Of a stretch of DNA of 64,000 nt, positions 48,962 to 62,119 are shown one piece after another. The stretch is from NCBI GenBank assembly GCA_030015575.1, contig JASDDO010000016.1:174714815-174778814 (forward strand), given 5' to 3'. The position numbers were made by a program, and so were the translations under genes. Each line of letters starts with the position of its first letter. Position 1 is the stretch's first letter. Under the pieces are notes generated by a model that did no database searches, had not been told where the DNA came from, and worked only from the letters and a program-made list of their open reading frames with translations. The DNA is from Agapanthus africanus. Lineage: Eukaryota > Streptophyta > Magnoliopsida > Asparagales > Amaryllidaceae.

Positions 48962-50856
48962 TGTAAGTCGATGTACTACACCCCAATACTTGTGGGGAGG
49001 CGGAATTTTCAAAAACGAACTTGTTTAGTGAACGAACATCGACTAACCGCTTGAATCGAAGCTAAACTATAAATAACCAAACACAAAGTGTTTCTAAACT
49101 ACTGTGTTTAGGGATTATACCTAATGAACCAACTCCTTCGTCTTTACGAACTCCTTGTTCTCCTCGGCCTTCTCGAAGTAGTAGACGATCCACCCGAGAG
49201 CAAAACTCCAAGCTTAGCCTCTAAACTTGAGGCAACTAACCTTCTTGGATTGCTAATCAAAGAAGATAGATTGAGATAGGGTGATGGTTATGGATTGTTT
49301 AGTCTTACTAACCCTTGTACTCAACTCATGAGAGGGGAGGATTAGTCTTTTGAAGAGAGAGAGCTTGAGGAGAGAGAAGGTGAGAATGATTATCATATGA
49401 GAATAGTAAGTTATCATAATAAATATGAAGCATTCTTATTTATGAAGAAAAGAATAATACATAATGAATAAGCATGCTTCACAAATATCTAATGGTGATT
49501 CATTGTCATGACTCATTAAGCATTTATCATGCATTAATGATATGCATGAATCACCCTCATGACTCACTAAACTCATTTAATGCAAATGACACCTAAACCT
49601 CCTTAGTCACCACTTCTAGAAGCTTCTCGCACAATTACGAGAACGCACCTCCAATCCGCAAAAATACGGAAAAACTTTAGACTGTAAAAATCCAATAACC
49701 GGATACCAGTAACTGGCTTAAACCAAAGCCGACTGGTAAAAACTGTCCAAAAGTCGTACGCGCGTAAACGCACGTACGCGTCCGAACCCTTGTCGTAAAA
49801 CCATACGACCTCTATATCGTTTCTCCTGGAATAGGAAACTCTCTGTGTGGGACTCTAGAGACTCGACTACTACGCTGGCAGTGGGTTTAACCACAGACCG
49901 CAAGCGGCACTAGCTGTACGTAACGGTCCCCAGGTAGTTGTCGATAAGAAGGCCGATGAGAAAACCCGTCCGAACTCCTACTGAGTCTGATGTGACAATC
50001 TCCATACAGTCCGGTCCGTTCGTCCAAGACTATCGCATATCCTGCCTAGGGGGCGGCAAGCGTCAGTCCCCTAATAGCGGTATAAGTCGTGTCGGAGGGT
50101 AGCCCATTACACCCTGAGAAACTACTGGAACCTACCAGCAAATCTCGCTTGCCTTGGCCAGGGACTTTGCGTAATGGCTCTCTGACACAGCGCGATATCT
50201 ACTCCCAATACCGGGAGGGACGAATCCTGTCTAACCGCCACTGCCTCCAAGTGCTCGGGACTGCAACCAACTGCTACCTGTTTGCACGACTCCTTTGAGC
50301 CGTGGTAAGGTAGCAATCAAAGAACAGTGGGACACACTCGAGGCGAAGTAGCAGTGTCAAGTCTACGGACTATGCTGTACTCATGTCACCTGGGAACTGT
50401 TCACTGACGACTGGTATAAAACCAACCAACAGTTCCCTGTGAGTCCTGTCCGGTGTACCCGTAACCCAACGAGCACCTGTATACTATCTCCAGTACGACG
50501 TACTGACGGCTGTGGGACAGACCATCTCCCCAACTGGGATGAGAAGCGTACACACTAGTCTACTCCGGAGTATCGATGCTCTGTCTCGATAATCCAACGA
50601 CCAGGGACCTGAATAAGGATGTGCTTGTAGACTACCCAGCCCCCACTAGTGTGACTGCCATCACAACGCTGGTAGTCAAGCAAGATCCTAAGAGCTCTAT
50701 CAACACGTATACTCACATATTAAGATAGAAAAACCAAGTAGCATACTACCATGTTTAGCAAGACTGTTATATACATGTGAATATTCCAAGCTTCCATTAA
50801 GTAATATATAAACTAGTATGATATAGTAATGGCCTTCTAGGGCATAAACACTAACA
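48962..50856 (-). repeat. 5' LTR of D (1,895 bp)
   Basis: Same length as 31636-33530 and about 1.1% different by eye. It is followed by the GTGCG duplication and then by C's leader. Confidence 0.95.
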
Positions 50857-50861
50857 GTGCG

Positions 50862-51487
50862 GCCATACAAATAATATTACATCAATTTACAAATTTATTA
50901 TATGAATGAAAGAAAAAGAAACTCTCATCTCACATCCATCCCAGCTATTCATCCGCAACAATCCAACGAGTTCATATACACATACCATCAACAACACAGA
51001 TCACAGATATGTATAACCCCCACTAATCGACGTATAGCGATTAGTAGACGTTCAATACACATATAACATTACAGATATAACCATTAGCCAAAGTCTACAG
51101 AACATCGACCAAAAATACGGATTTTTGAGCCCCAAAAACAAATTTTTCTTTCTGGAAAATCTGGGCAGAAAAGTCATATATCAAAAATCCCAAAATACCC
51201 ATATAAGAATACTGCAGAAAAGAAAATCGCCAACCGAGTTAACTCGGCCGCGGTACCGCGGCATAAGCAAGCTTATGCCGCGGAACCGCGGCGCTTTAAC
51301 CGAGTTAGGTGACCATTTTTCTTCAGTATTCTATAAAAAGCCTGAGCAGATTTTTAGTGTATGATTTATTGATTTTGGAACAGATCTGAAAATCGGCAGA
51401 AACTGAATTTTTCGAGGTGATTTTGCGGTTTTTCGTCCGGTCGATATTCTAAATACTTTGCTAACATGCTAGGGTGTGTTTAGTTAG
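50862..51487 (-). other. leader of C, PBS-proximal piece
   Basis: C's leader resumes right after D's target duplication and runs to the PBS with no gene. A strong GC-rich hairpin lies at 51240-51307. Confidence 0.88.
51240..51307 (-). other. GC-rich leader hairpin of C
   Basis: Arms 51248-51268 and 51271-51291 pair at 20 of 21 positions, with an outer pair TAACTCGG (51240-51247) and CCGAGTTA (51300-51307). The left outer arm also belongs to a perfect 14-base palindrome, CCGAGTTAACTCGG (51234-51247). The hairpin's inner stem ends 196 nt from the PBS. Confidence 0.87.
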
Positions 51488-51499
51488 GCTCTGATACCA
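51488..51499 (-). other. primer binding site of C
   Basis: Minus strand TGGTATCAGAGC, one base from the 5' LTR. Confidence 0.93.
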
Positions 51500-51500
51500 C

Positions 51501-53716
51501 TGTTAGGTCCACGTTACCGCTCCCGGTACTTTCGGGGTTGCGGAAATGGTAAAACAAAAAATTTTCTGAGCATGGTAACATGGACCGTAAAAGCCGGATC
51601 TTTGCTAAACAATACACTAGCATCCTAACTAGAGATTTATCTACTCGGTTAGGGGTTATACCTCAACTTGAACTCCTTCTCTTCTTGTTGTTCTTCTCCT
51701 TGCTTGCTCCGAGGCTTGATCCGGACTTTGGTCACCTCCGCGGCCTACTTGAGTCGAAGACGATCTACCCGAGAGATGTACACCGAGCTCCACCTCGAGC
51801 CGAGGTAACTAGGGCAAAGAGATGGCTAATCTAGAAGCCCTAGGTTGTGTAGAAGTGATAAAGGGATGGTTTTGTCTTTGTGGGATCTTTATCTCTCAAC
51901 ACATAAGATCAAAAGATGAATCAAGAGGAGGAAGAAGAAGGAGGAGCTAGCAACCATGGTTCATTTCTTTTTCTTCTCACTTGAAAAGGCAAGAGAGAGA
52001 ATGAGAAAGAAATTGTGAACTAAAGAAATTAACCATGTTTGCAATAATGCACTAAAACATCATTACCAATCCTATCAAGATAAAGTTTGATGGCTCCATT
52101 GAAATGACCATTATCATAATCAAAATAGAAAAAGAAAAAGAAAAGAAGAGTGTAGATCCCTCTTGAAAGTCAATGGTCAACACGGTCAACCGGTCAACAA
52201 AGTCAAGAGAGGTCATGGTGGTCAAATGGTCAATGCAATTAGCCATCATAAAATTATCACTAAAAGGATTAGTAAAGGATGTGCGCGGCTCATAATGGTT
52301 TTGACCAAACGAACTGTCAAAACCCTAATGAGTCCGCCTCAAAATGGTTTTGACCGAATCAACTGTCAAAACCCTAATGAGCCTGCCACATAACGGTTTT
52401 GGCCGAACCAACTGCCAAAACCCTGATGAGGCACCAGGTCCATCGCTCCGGAAAACTGTGCACACACACCTGCATCCGCATTCCGTAGAATGCGGATGCG
52501 CAGAAGACAAAACAAATCCATCCGTGCAATACTAGGATCCGGCTTAAACCAAAGCCCACTAGTATTTCTTGCCGGAACACCGCACGCACACAAGTGTACG
52601 TAAGTGATCGCAGCCCTGCCGTAAAACCATACGGCCTCTACACGTTTCGCTCAGTGCAGGGAAACTCTCTGTGTGGGACTCTAAAGACTCGACACTACGC
52701 TGGCAGTTGGTTTAACCACAGACCGCAAGCGGCACTAGCTGTACGTAACGGTCCCCAGGTAGATGTCGATAAGAAGGCCGATGAGGTGAACCCATCCGAA
52801 CTCCTACTGAGCCTGTATGTGACAATCTCCGTACAATCCGATCTGTTCGTGTGATACATCGCATGGCGGGCCTAGGGGGGTGGTAAACGTCAGTCCCCTA
52901 ATAGCGGTACAAGTTGTGTCGGAGTGAGCCCAGAACACCCTGAGATAACACTGGAAACCTACCAGTATATCTCGCTTGCCCTGGCCAGAGACTACTCGTG
53001 TAATGGCTCTCCTAAACACAACGCGATGTCAACCCCCAATACCAGGAGAGACGAATCCTGTCTAACCGTCACTGCCTCCAAGTGCTTCGGGACTGCACCC
53101 AACTACTACCTGTTTGCACGACTCAGTAGAGCCGTGGTAAGGTAGTAATCAAAGAACAGTGGGAACACACTCGAGGCGAAGTGACAGTGTCAAGTCAGCG
53201 GACTAAGCTGTACTCATGTCACCTGGGAACTGATAACTGACGATAGGTATAATACCAACCATCAGTTCCCGACGAGTCTTGTCCAGTGTACTCGTAACCT
53301 AACGAGCACCCGCATACTATCTCAAGTACGGCGTACTGACGGCTGTGGGACAGACCGTCTCCCATGCTGGGATGAGAAGCGCATACGCTAGTCTACTCCG
53401 GAGTATCGATGCCCTATCTCGATAATCCCATGACTAGGGACGTGTATAAGGATGTGCTTGTAGATTACCCAGCCCCCACGAGTGTGATCGCCATCACAAC
53501 GCCGGTAATCAAGCAAAGATCCTAAGGGCTCTACTAATGCGTATAGGTGATATAATAAAGAAACACACATGTACACATTAAAGCAGAGACAAACCAAGTA
53601 GCATAGTACTATATCGAGCAAGATTGTCTGTACAACTGTGAATATCCCAAGCTTCCATCAAGTAATATACATACTAGTATGATACAGTAATGGCCTCTAG
53701 GGCATAAACACTAACA
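51501..53716 (-). repeat. 5' LTR of C (2,216 bp)
   Basis: Runs from TGTTAGGTCC to AAACACTAACA and matches 24461-26680 with about 2.3% difference. Followed by GATTC, the target duplication. Confidence 0.95.
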
Positions 53717-53721
53717 GATTC

Positions 53722-55098
53722 AATGTAGAACTCCACCTCATTTCCTCCACCTAATAATGTTTAATCCAAAAAGAATAAAACCCTAATTAGGTGTCCTTTT
53801 CTAGAAGCTTTCCCGAGTAAATTACGAGAATGCCCCTCATCCGTATATACATACCGCATCCGCATTCCGAAGAATACGAATACAAAGAGACGAAAATAAT
53901 CGATCAATATAATACTAGGATCCGTCTTAAACCAAAGCCTACTAGTATTATCCGCCCGATCATCATACTGTATAAGTACACGTACGTGATCGAAGCCCTG
54001 CCGTAAAACTATACGGCCTCTACATCTTTTGCCCGATGCAGGGAAACCCTCTGTGTGGGACTCTAAAGACTCGACAGTACGCTGGCAGTGGGTTTAACCA
54101 CAAGCCGCAAGCGGTACTAGCTGCACGTAACGGCTACCCAGGTATCTGTTGATAAGAAGGCCGATGAGCAAACCCCATCCGAACTCCTACTGATCCTGAA
54201 TGTGACAATCTCCGTACAGTCCGATCTGTTCGTCTAAAAGTATCGCATATCGGGCCTAGGGGGCGGTAATCGTCAGACCCCTAATAGCGCAATAAGTCAC
54301 GCCGGAGTGTAGCCCAAAACACCCTAAGAAACTACTGGAATACCTACCAGTAAATCTCGCTTGCCCTAGCCAAGGACTTTGTGTAATGGCTCTCCAAACA
54401 CAGCGCGATATCAACCCCCAAAACCGGGAGAGACAAATCCTATCTAACCGCCACTGCCTCCAAGTGCTTCGGGACTGCACCCAACTACTACCTGTTTGCA
54501 CGAATCTTTTGAGCCATGGTAGGGTAGTAATCAAAGTACAGTAGGAATACACTCGAGACGAAGTAGCAGTGTCAAGTCGACGGACTAAGCTGTACTCATG
54601 TCACCTGGGAACTGCTACACGACGATGGGTATAATACCCACCAGCAGTCACCGACGAGTCCTGTCCAGTGTACCCATAACCTAATGAGCACCTGCATACT
54701 ATATCCAGTACGACGTACTAATGGCTGTGGGACAGGCCATCTCCCCTGCTGGGATGAGAAGCGTATACACTAGTCTACTCTAGACTATCGATGCCCCGTC
54801 TCGATAATCCTACGACTAGGGACCTATATAAAGATGTGCTTGTAGACTACCCAGCCCCCACTAGTGTGACTGCCATCACAACGCTGGTAATGAAACAAAG
54901 ATCCTATGGTCTCAACCAATATGTGTAAGCGATATGCTAAAATAAACACATGCACATATTGAGGTAGAAACAAACCAAGTAGCATACTACCATTTTGAGC
55001 AAGACTGTCAATACAACTGTGAATATCCCAAGCTTCCATTAAGTAATATACAAACCAGTATGATACAATAATGGCCTCTAGGGCATATATCACTAACA
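53722..55098 (-). repeat. 3' LTR of F, inner piece
   Basis: Continuation of 23821-24460 after element C. It contains the AAACCA-type hairpin (54000-54017, loop AAACTA) and ends CACTAACA before the polypurine tract (55099-55108). Confidence 0.9.
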
Positions 55099-56496
55099 AT
55101 CTCCCACTTGCACTAGGGCCATGTATTGGCATATCGCAGACCTATCATTTCGATTAGCCTCTCGAACTGTGTCCGAGGGATGGCCTTCCTGAGTGGATCT
55201 GCAGGGTTATTCTCCGTATCTACTCTCCTCACCTCGATCTCCCGGCGATCAACGATCTCCCTGATCAGGTGGTAACGCCTCAAAATGTGTCTGTACTTTT
55301 GATGTGACCTGGGGTCCTTTTCTAAAGCTATAGCGCCGTTGTTGTCACAATACAGAGGTATTGGATCTACAATGGACGGAACCACCTGAAGTTCTGTTAG
55401 GAACTTCCTCATCCAGACTGCTTCCTTCGCAGTGTCACAAGCAGCTATGTACTCCGCTTCCATCGTCGAGTCAGCAATGGTATCCTCCTTGGAGCTTTTC
55501 CAACAGACCACCCCTCCATTGAGGGTAAAGACATAACCCGACATGGACTTGGAGTCATCCTTGTCACTCTGGAAGCTGGAGTCAGCAAAGGCCTCGATCT
55601 GGAGGTCTTTTCCGCCATACATCAAGAACATCTCCTTAGTCCTTCTCAAGTACTTGAGAATGTTCTTTACTGCTATCCAGTGCTTCTCCTCTGGGTTTGA
55701 CTGATACCGGCTTACCACGCTCAGTGCATAAGCAACATCTGGTCTGGTAAACAACATCGCATACATTATAGAGCTTACCGCAGAAGCGTATGGTATAGAT
55801 GACATGCGAGCCCTTTCCAAATCAGTCTTGGGAGACATCTCTTTGGAGAGGGTGATTCCGTGACAAGCCGGTAGATTACCGCGCTTTGAATCTTCCATAC
55901 TAAATCTTTTCAGTATGGTGTTGATGTACCTGGACTGTGAAAGTCCCAATATCCTATCTATCATGATAGATCTGGATCCCCAGAATGTAGGAGGCATCAC
56001 CCAGGTCTTTCATGGAGATACTCTGTAACAAGAATCCTTTGACTGATTGTAGCATAGGAATGTCATTTCATATCAAAAGAATGTAATCCACGTACAAGAC
56101 GGGGAATACCACAGTTCTCCCTACAATCTTATTTTATATACATGGTTCATCAGGATTTTTGATAAAGTCGAATTCTTTGACCGTCTCATCAAAACAGATG
56201 TTCCAATTCCGCGATGCCTGCTTTAGTTCATAAAAGGACTTAAGCAAATTGCAAACTTTCCCGGTGCTCCCACTCTGAATGAAACCCTCTGGTTTATCCA
56301 TATAGACGCACTCTTCCAAATTTCTATTTAGAAAAGCCATCTTTACGTCCATCTGCCAAATCTCATAATCATGGAAGGCAGCAATGGCAAGAAGGATCCG
56401 AATGAACTTGAGCATAGCCACTGGAGAAAAGGTTTCATCATAGTCTAAACCAGGTCTTTAACGAAATCCTTTTGCAATAAGTCTAGCCTTATAGGT
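55099..56496 (-). pseudogene. pol: copia pol of F: RNase H and reverse transcriptase part
   Basis: On the minus strand, RNase H (about 55150-55620) shows YCDNNGA and HILRRYHLI, and reverse transcriptase (about 55900-56496) shows MDVKMAFLN. Sequence is closest to D. The reading continues beyond solo LTR G at 58486. The region is interrupted by that insertion and has several breaks. Confidence 0.9.
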
Positions 56497-58480
56497 TGTA
56501 AGTCTATGTTACTCACCCCGGTAGTTAACGGGGAGGCGGAATAGCTAAAATTGAATTTTTCTTTGCACGGTAACATAGACTAGCCTTTAGGATCATTGCT
56601 AAACATTAACTAACAAACTAACTAGGAGTTATAACTACTATGTTAGATGATTATATCTCAAGCTTGAAGTCCTTCTTCTCCATGTTGTGAGCTCCTTGGA
56701 GTGGTTGTGGATGGTTCCTCCTCACCGGCTTCTCCACGTCAAAGATGCTTCACCCGAAGGCCTCTACCTTGAGCTCCAACCTCTATAATGAAGTGACTAG
56801 GATGATTGGTGTGCTAAACTAAGAACGCTAGAGTGAGTAGAGAAGGATTTTGGTGGCTTGGTCTCAATGGCACTTGATTTTCAACTCATGAAACATTAGG
56901 GCTTGAGAGAGGAAGAAGGAGAGAGCAATGAGAGAGATGTGTATGCGAATTATGAAGAGAGCTCACATATGAGGAAAAAGAATAATAAGTTTTATTAGGA
57001 TAATTGTGATGGTTCATTTGATTTGACCATTATCATGTCATAATTAATGCTAAGCAAAATATCTTGTGCTCAACAAAAATATCTAAGTCAACAATGGTCA
57101 ACAAGTCAAATGGTCAAACAAATTAGCCATGACACAATTATCTTTAATAAAAATTAATAAACAATTTCCTCCAACTCATAATGATTTTAATCAAGTCAAC
57201 GGTCAAAACCTTAATGAGGTGTCTCCTTCTTTGCCTCTATCAACCGTATATACATACCCGCATCTGTGTTCCGAGAAACACGAATACATTAAGACTAAAA
57301 CAATCCAAAATCAAATACTATGATCCGGCTTAAACCAAAGCCCACTAGCATCAATTGCCTGAACACCAAACACGCACAAGTGCACGTATGTGAACGAACC
57401 CTGTCGTAAAACCATACGATCTCTACCTCGTTTCGCCCAAAGGAGGAATACCCTCTGTGTGGGACTCTAAAGACTCGACACTACGCTGGCAGTGGGTTTA
57501 ACCACAGGTCGCAAGCGGTAATAGCTGTACATAACGGTCCCCAGGTAGATGTCGATAAGAAGGCCGATGAGAAAAACCCATCCGAACTCTTACTGATCCT
57601 GAATGTGACAATCTCCGTACAGTCCGGTATGTTCGTCTAAGGGTATCGCATATCGGGCCTAGGGGCGGTAAACGTCAGTCCCCAAATAGCGGTATAAGTC
57701 ATGTCGGAGTGTAGTCCAAAACACCGTGAGAAACTACTCACTTACCCTGGCCAGGGACTTTGTGTAATGGCTCTCCAAACACAGCACGATATCAACCCCC
57801 AATACCGGGAGAGACGAATCCTATCTAACCGCCACTGCCTCCAAGTGCTTCGGGACTGCACCCAACTACTACCTGTTTGCACGACTCAATAGAGCCGTGG
57901 TAGGGTAGTAATCTAACAACAGTGGGAACACACTTGAGGCGAAGCAGCAGTGTCAAGTCAACGGACTAAGTTGTACTCATGTCACCTGGGAACTGCTAAC
58001 TGACGATAGGTATAATATCAACCACTAGTTACCGACGAGTCCTGTCTAGTGTACTCATAACCTAACGAGCACCTGCATACTATCTCCAGTACGACGTACT
58101 GATGGCTGTGGGAAAGACCATCTCCCCTCATGGGATGAGAAGCATATACACTAGTCTACTTTAGAGTATCGATGCCCTGTCTCGATAATCCTACGACTAG
58201 GGACCTGCATAAGAATGTGCTTATAGACTACCCAGCCCCCACTAGTGTGACTTCCATCACAACACTGGTAGTCAAGCAAAGATCCTAAGGGCTCTATCAA
58301 TATGTATTAGCGATGTGTTAAAAGAAACACATACACATATTAAAATAGATACAAACCAAGTAGCATTCTACCATATTGAGAAAGACTGTCATAAATCTGT
58401 GTATATATCCCAAGCTTCCAAAATGTAATATGCACTCTAGTACAATACAATAATGGCCTCTAGGGCATATTACACCAACA
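56497..58480 (-). repeat. solo LTR G (1,984 bp) inside F
   Basis: A single LTR from TGTAAGTCTATG to TTACACCAACA lies inside F's pol with a perfect target duplication TAGGT (56492-56496 and 58481-58485). No internal sequence accompanies it, so the element was reduced by recombination between its two LTRs. Its layout follows C, D and F, including the AAACCA-loop hairpin (57403-57420). Orientation is judged from that similarity. Confidence 0.93.
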
Positions 58481-58485
58481 TAGGT

Positions 58486-60090
58486 TTCAACTTGTCCATC
58501 TACACCAATCTTCTTTCTGAAGATCCATTTGCAGCCTACGGGTTTTACCCCTTCTGGAGCAATGTCCAAAGTCCATACTTTGTTGGTGTACATAGACTCT
58601 ATCTCGGCCCGCATTGCATATAGCTATTTTACCGAGTCTCCGCTCTAAATTGCTAGCTGGAAGCTAGTAGGCTCATCATTGTCAATGACGCAATCCTCTC
58701 GATCCCCGTCTATGAGAAAACCGTAGTATCTCTCGGGCAGATGAGATTGCCTACTAGTTCTGCATAGTGGTGCGGGGATGTACGGTTCTTCTGAAACCTC
58801 TGGTTCTACCAAGCTTTCAGTAATAGCTTGTGGTTCTGGAATTTCTTCCAGTTCTATTGTGCTCCCACTTTTCTGATTTTCTAAAAATTCAGATTCCAAG
58901 AAGTGGGCATGACGAGAAACAAAGAACTTTTGTTCCTCTGCGCAATAGAAAAAATACCCCCTGGAGTACTTTAGGTATCCCACAAACTTACACAGTACTG
59001 AGCATGCCTCGAGCTTGTCCGCATGCTGCTTTTTAACAAAAGCTGGATATCCCCATGTCATAAGGTACTTAAGATAGGGTTTCTTCCAACTCCACATCTG
59101 ATATGGTGTAGTAGGCACTGACTTAGTAGGAACCTTATTCAGAAGATATGCAGCTGATTCTAGTGCATAACCCCAGAAGGATCGCGGCAACTCAGCGTTA
59201 CTCATCATGGAACGAACCATATCCAATAGGGTTCTGTTCCGTTTCTCCGATACACCGTTGTGTTCTGGCGTGTATGGAGGAGTAAGCTGAGAGATAATAC
59301 CATTTTCTTTTAGGTAATCCAAGAACTCGACACTCAAGTATTCACCACCTTGATCAGATCTCAGTATCTTGATACTTTTGCTCATTTGTTTTTCCACTTC
59401 ATTCTTATATTCCCGGAATTTCTCAAAGGCCTCGAATTTATGCTTCATCAAGAAGACATGTCCATATCTTGAGAAATCATCTGTAAAAGTAATGAAGTAG
59501 AATAACCACTTCGCGCATGTGTAGACATTGGACCACACACATCGTTGTGTATGAGTCCCAAGAGCTCGCTCGCTCTTACTCTGTGTCCATTGAACGGAGT
59601 CTTTGTCATCTTTCCCATGAGACAAGATTGAAAAGTTGCATAAGACTGATATTCGAACGGATCCAAATATCCCTCTCTATGTCACTTCTTCAACCATGTT
59701 TCATTGATGTGACCCAGTCTAGAATGCCATAAGAAAGCCTGATTTAGATCCGGAGACTTTCTTTTAAGTGTGTTCTGGACACTGAAAACCCGAGCTTGAT
59801 TTAATACGTATATTCCGTTATCTAATGTACGTGACCCATTCAAAGCTTGATTTAGGTGGATGTGGACCACATCGCATAAAAATATAAAATCATACCTTCC
59901 TTAGAAAGTAAGGATACAGATATGATATTACAAGCTAGACTAGGTACATACAAACAGTTACGTAGAATCAATATCTGTCCACTTGTCAATCCTAGATGAT
60001 ATTCCCTTATGGATTCACCATCCACGCTCATTCTATTCGCAACTCTGAGAGCCATATCACCTACCCTAATAACTCTACGGTTTCTCAAAG
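58486..60090 (-). pseudogene. pol: copia pol of F: RT start, integrase, protease part
   Basis: On the minus strand from the right, the piece opens within the protease region after the active site, then shows the WHSRLGH-type zinc segment (about 59720), the integrase core (about 59230-59560, with SDQGGEY and GVSEKRN) and the start of reverse transcriptase (IGVDGQVETY near 58500). It is closest to D. Several breaks. The remainder, including any gag, lies beyond the inserted LTR H, so whether F had gag cannot be seen. Confidence 0.9.
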
Positions 60091-61449
60091 TGTAACATTA
60101 TGGAAAATACTAAAAAGAGGGTGTTTTAAGTGATTTAAGCAAATTATGAAAATTTATGATTTATTTGACACTATTTTAGTGCTAATCGCGATTAAAAATC
60201 GCTAAACGGGCTTTAAGCGTATTTTGTGCACATGTCATTTTTTTTAACACTTGTTACATTTTTATCATGATTTCTCTCTTCTTTCATGCATGGTTTGGGT
60301 TTAAAATGAGAAAAGAAAAGAGAAAGGGAAAAAGAAAAGGAAAAGAAAAGAAATGGGGTATGGGCATGAGAGAGAGTGTGAGGGGTCTTCATTGACCATG
60401 GCATTGTTTCCTCCTTCATCATTCTTCATTTTCCTCTCCCCCGTCCTCAATGGCTGCTGCCCTCACTCACTCCCCTTCTTCATCCTCTCAAACACCATCA
60501 AAATTAAACCAAAACCCAATCACCACTTCATTAAAAATGTGCACAAGCCTTCTAGCTACACTTTGGACTAAGAAAGGGTGGATCTTGAGCACTTGGGGCA
60601 ACTCAAGAAAATTCTTGAGTTGCCAAATGAGGTAATTTCTGAACCATTAGTGTAGTATTTGGTTTACTTGAGCTACCATGCAGGTTTAGAAGTGATTTGG
60701 CGATGTTTAGCGGAGTTTGGAAAATCCTAGAAAAGGATTAGGGTTTGAATTGATTCCAAAAGCGTAATTGAGGTTAGTAGTGACCCTAAACCCCCTCTAG
60801 TTTTATCGTATTGGACCCAAACCTGACACGTAACCCCCAAACACGAACTTTGAATTTCTGCCGATATTGAAATTGTGGGAATTCTGTTGGGATATTGAAA
60901 TCTGCCAACACTCGGGGACTTGAAAAATTATATTGCAAACACAGAGAGACCACCAGGAACCTAGGAAGCATCACCCAAGACCCCAGCCCCTATACCCTAA
61001 CCCAGGCCGCAAATAAATCCCTTCTGGCCGCAATCTGCGGCCAGACCTGGTCCAAATGGCTTCGTGTTTGTTCTGTAGCTCCATCTCTTGTAAATTAGGG
61101 GTATATGTAAAATTGACCAATTTGACCTAGGGTAAAATCTGGGAACATTTTCAAGAGTTGTTGTTTTGATTCGGGGTTTCGTTTTGCGTATTTTGCATTC
61201 TAGATTTTCGTATCTGTGTTGTACCTCAATCACTTGATGTTTGTACGTCGAAATCGAGTGTTATTTGGTGGTTTTGAAGGCGTGGTCCATAGGTTCTAAC
61301 CAATAGGCCTTTAGCGTGACGTTTTGGTTTTCCGATGTGATTTTAATACGTATTGTGATTGCGTTATATTTGTAGGTACCCCGCGAGGACTTCGAGAGGA
61401 CAAGCAAGCGCGTGGCCACTTCGGCAACGGTAAGCGAAGATCAATGTGA

Positions 61450-61465
61450 GTAGATCTATATCTAC
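61450..61465 (+). other. small conserved hairpin in gypsy LTR (H)
   Basis: GTAGAT and ATCTAC around CTAT; counterpart of 4040-4056 in element I. Confidence 0.7.
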
Positions 61466-62119
61466 GGGGAAAGTCGGGTGGATGGCGTATAGCACCCCCG
61501 CAAAGTTTTGATGGAAACTGATTTATAGAATATGGTTAAAGAAACCTTGATTTGGAAACTAGAGTTAGAGTTAATTGATAGTTAGTAAAACCATATTAGA
61601 AACTAAGGATAGTTAGAAGCGATATTTTACGGCTAATATGTAATGACGGATTTGAGGATGATGTTTGACGATATTGCCGTTTAGAATACTATAGGAATAG
61701 ATAGTCGACGTAGATGTGTCATCCGAACCATACATATTTATAAACTGAAGAATCGTATGCATCTTTTAAACAGATACCTTGAGGGAAGTTACGGATTTTC
61801 AAACGATATCTTTTCCTTAAAAACACCGTAACCCCTATTTTCAAAACTACGATTCACATCTTTCAAAAACTGTTGTATGGTTCGGGTGTGTATGTTAGAT
61901 TAGATACTTATACTTATAGTGAGACAAAATGTTATGTAAACTCGACTTGATGTGAGATATAAATGCGATGAAAACAATATAAGACGAATATGATGATATG
62001 TTGGTATACGGATGCGAGTCGATTGAGATGATTGATACCTTGTCGGTCCCCTGATATGAGATCGTTATGGATGTGACCTGGGAAATAGGTATATAGATAT
62101 ATATATCGGTAGAATGTTG

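Larger units (their letters stand above)
31636..50856 (-). mobile_element. Ty1/copia element D (minus), gag-pol bearing, hosting E
   Basis: D has LTRs of equal length (1,895 bp each), a perfect target duplication (GTGCG), polypurine tract, RNase H, reverse transcriptase, integrase, protease, a gag with zinc knuckle, a leader and a PBS. Its leader is split by element E, so D itself is about 9.6 kb. By eye the LTRs differ at about 20 sites (about 1.1%), a few hundred thousand years at the stated rate and younger than its host C. It is the only element in the window with a recognisable gag, and looks almost whole with a few breaks. It represents the kind of element that could have supplied proteins to the others. 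Confidence 0.95.
24461..53716 (-). mobile_element. Ty1/copia element C (minus), gag-less, hosting D
   Basis: C has both LTRs (24461-26680 and 51501-53716), a perfect 5-bp target duplication (GATTC), polypurine tract, pol, leader and PBS. Its leader is split by element D (31636-50856 plus the 5-bp duplication), so C itself is about 10.0 kb. The two LTRs differ at about 50 sites plus two small indels by eye (about 2.3%), implying under one million years at the stated rate. There is no gag-like sequence before the protease, and the junction matches that of A. The pol has a few breaks. Confidence 0.94.

Noticed and set aside
60353-60635. Possible small gene with open frames near 60353-60635
   Set aside because: Lies within the LTR of gypsy element H, has low-complexity composition and no recognisable motif; overlapping frames in several phases suggest chance.
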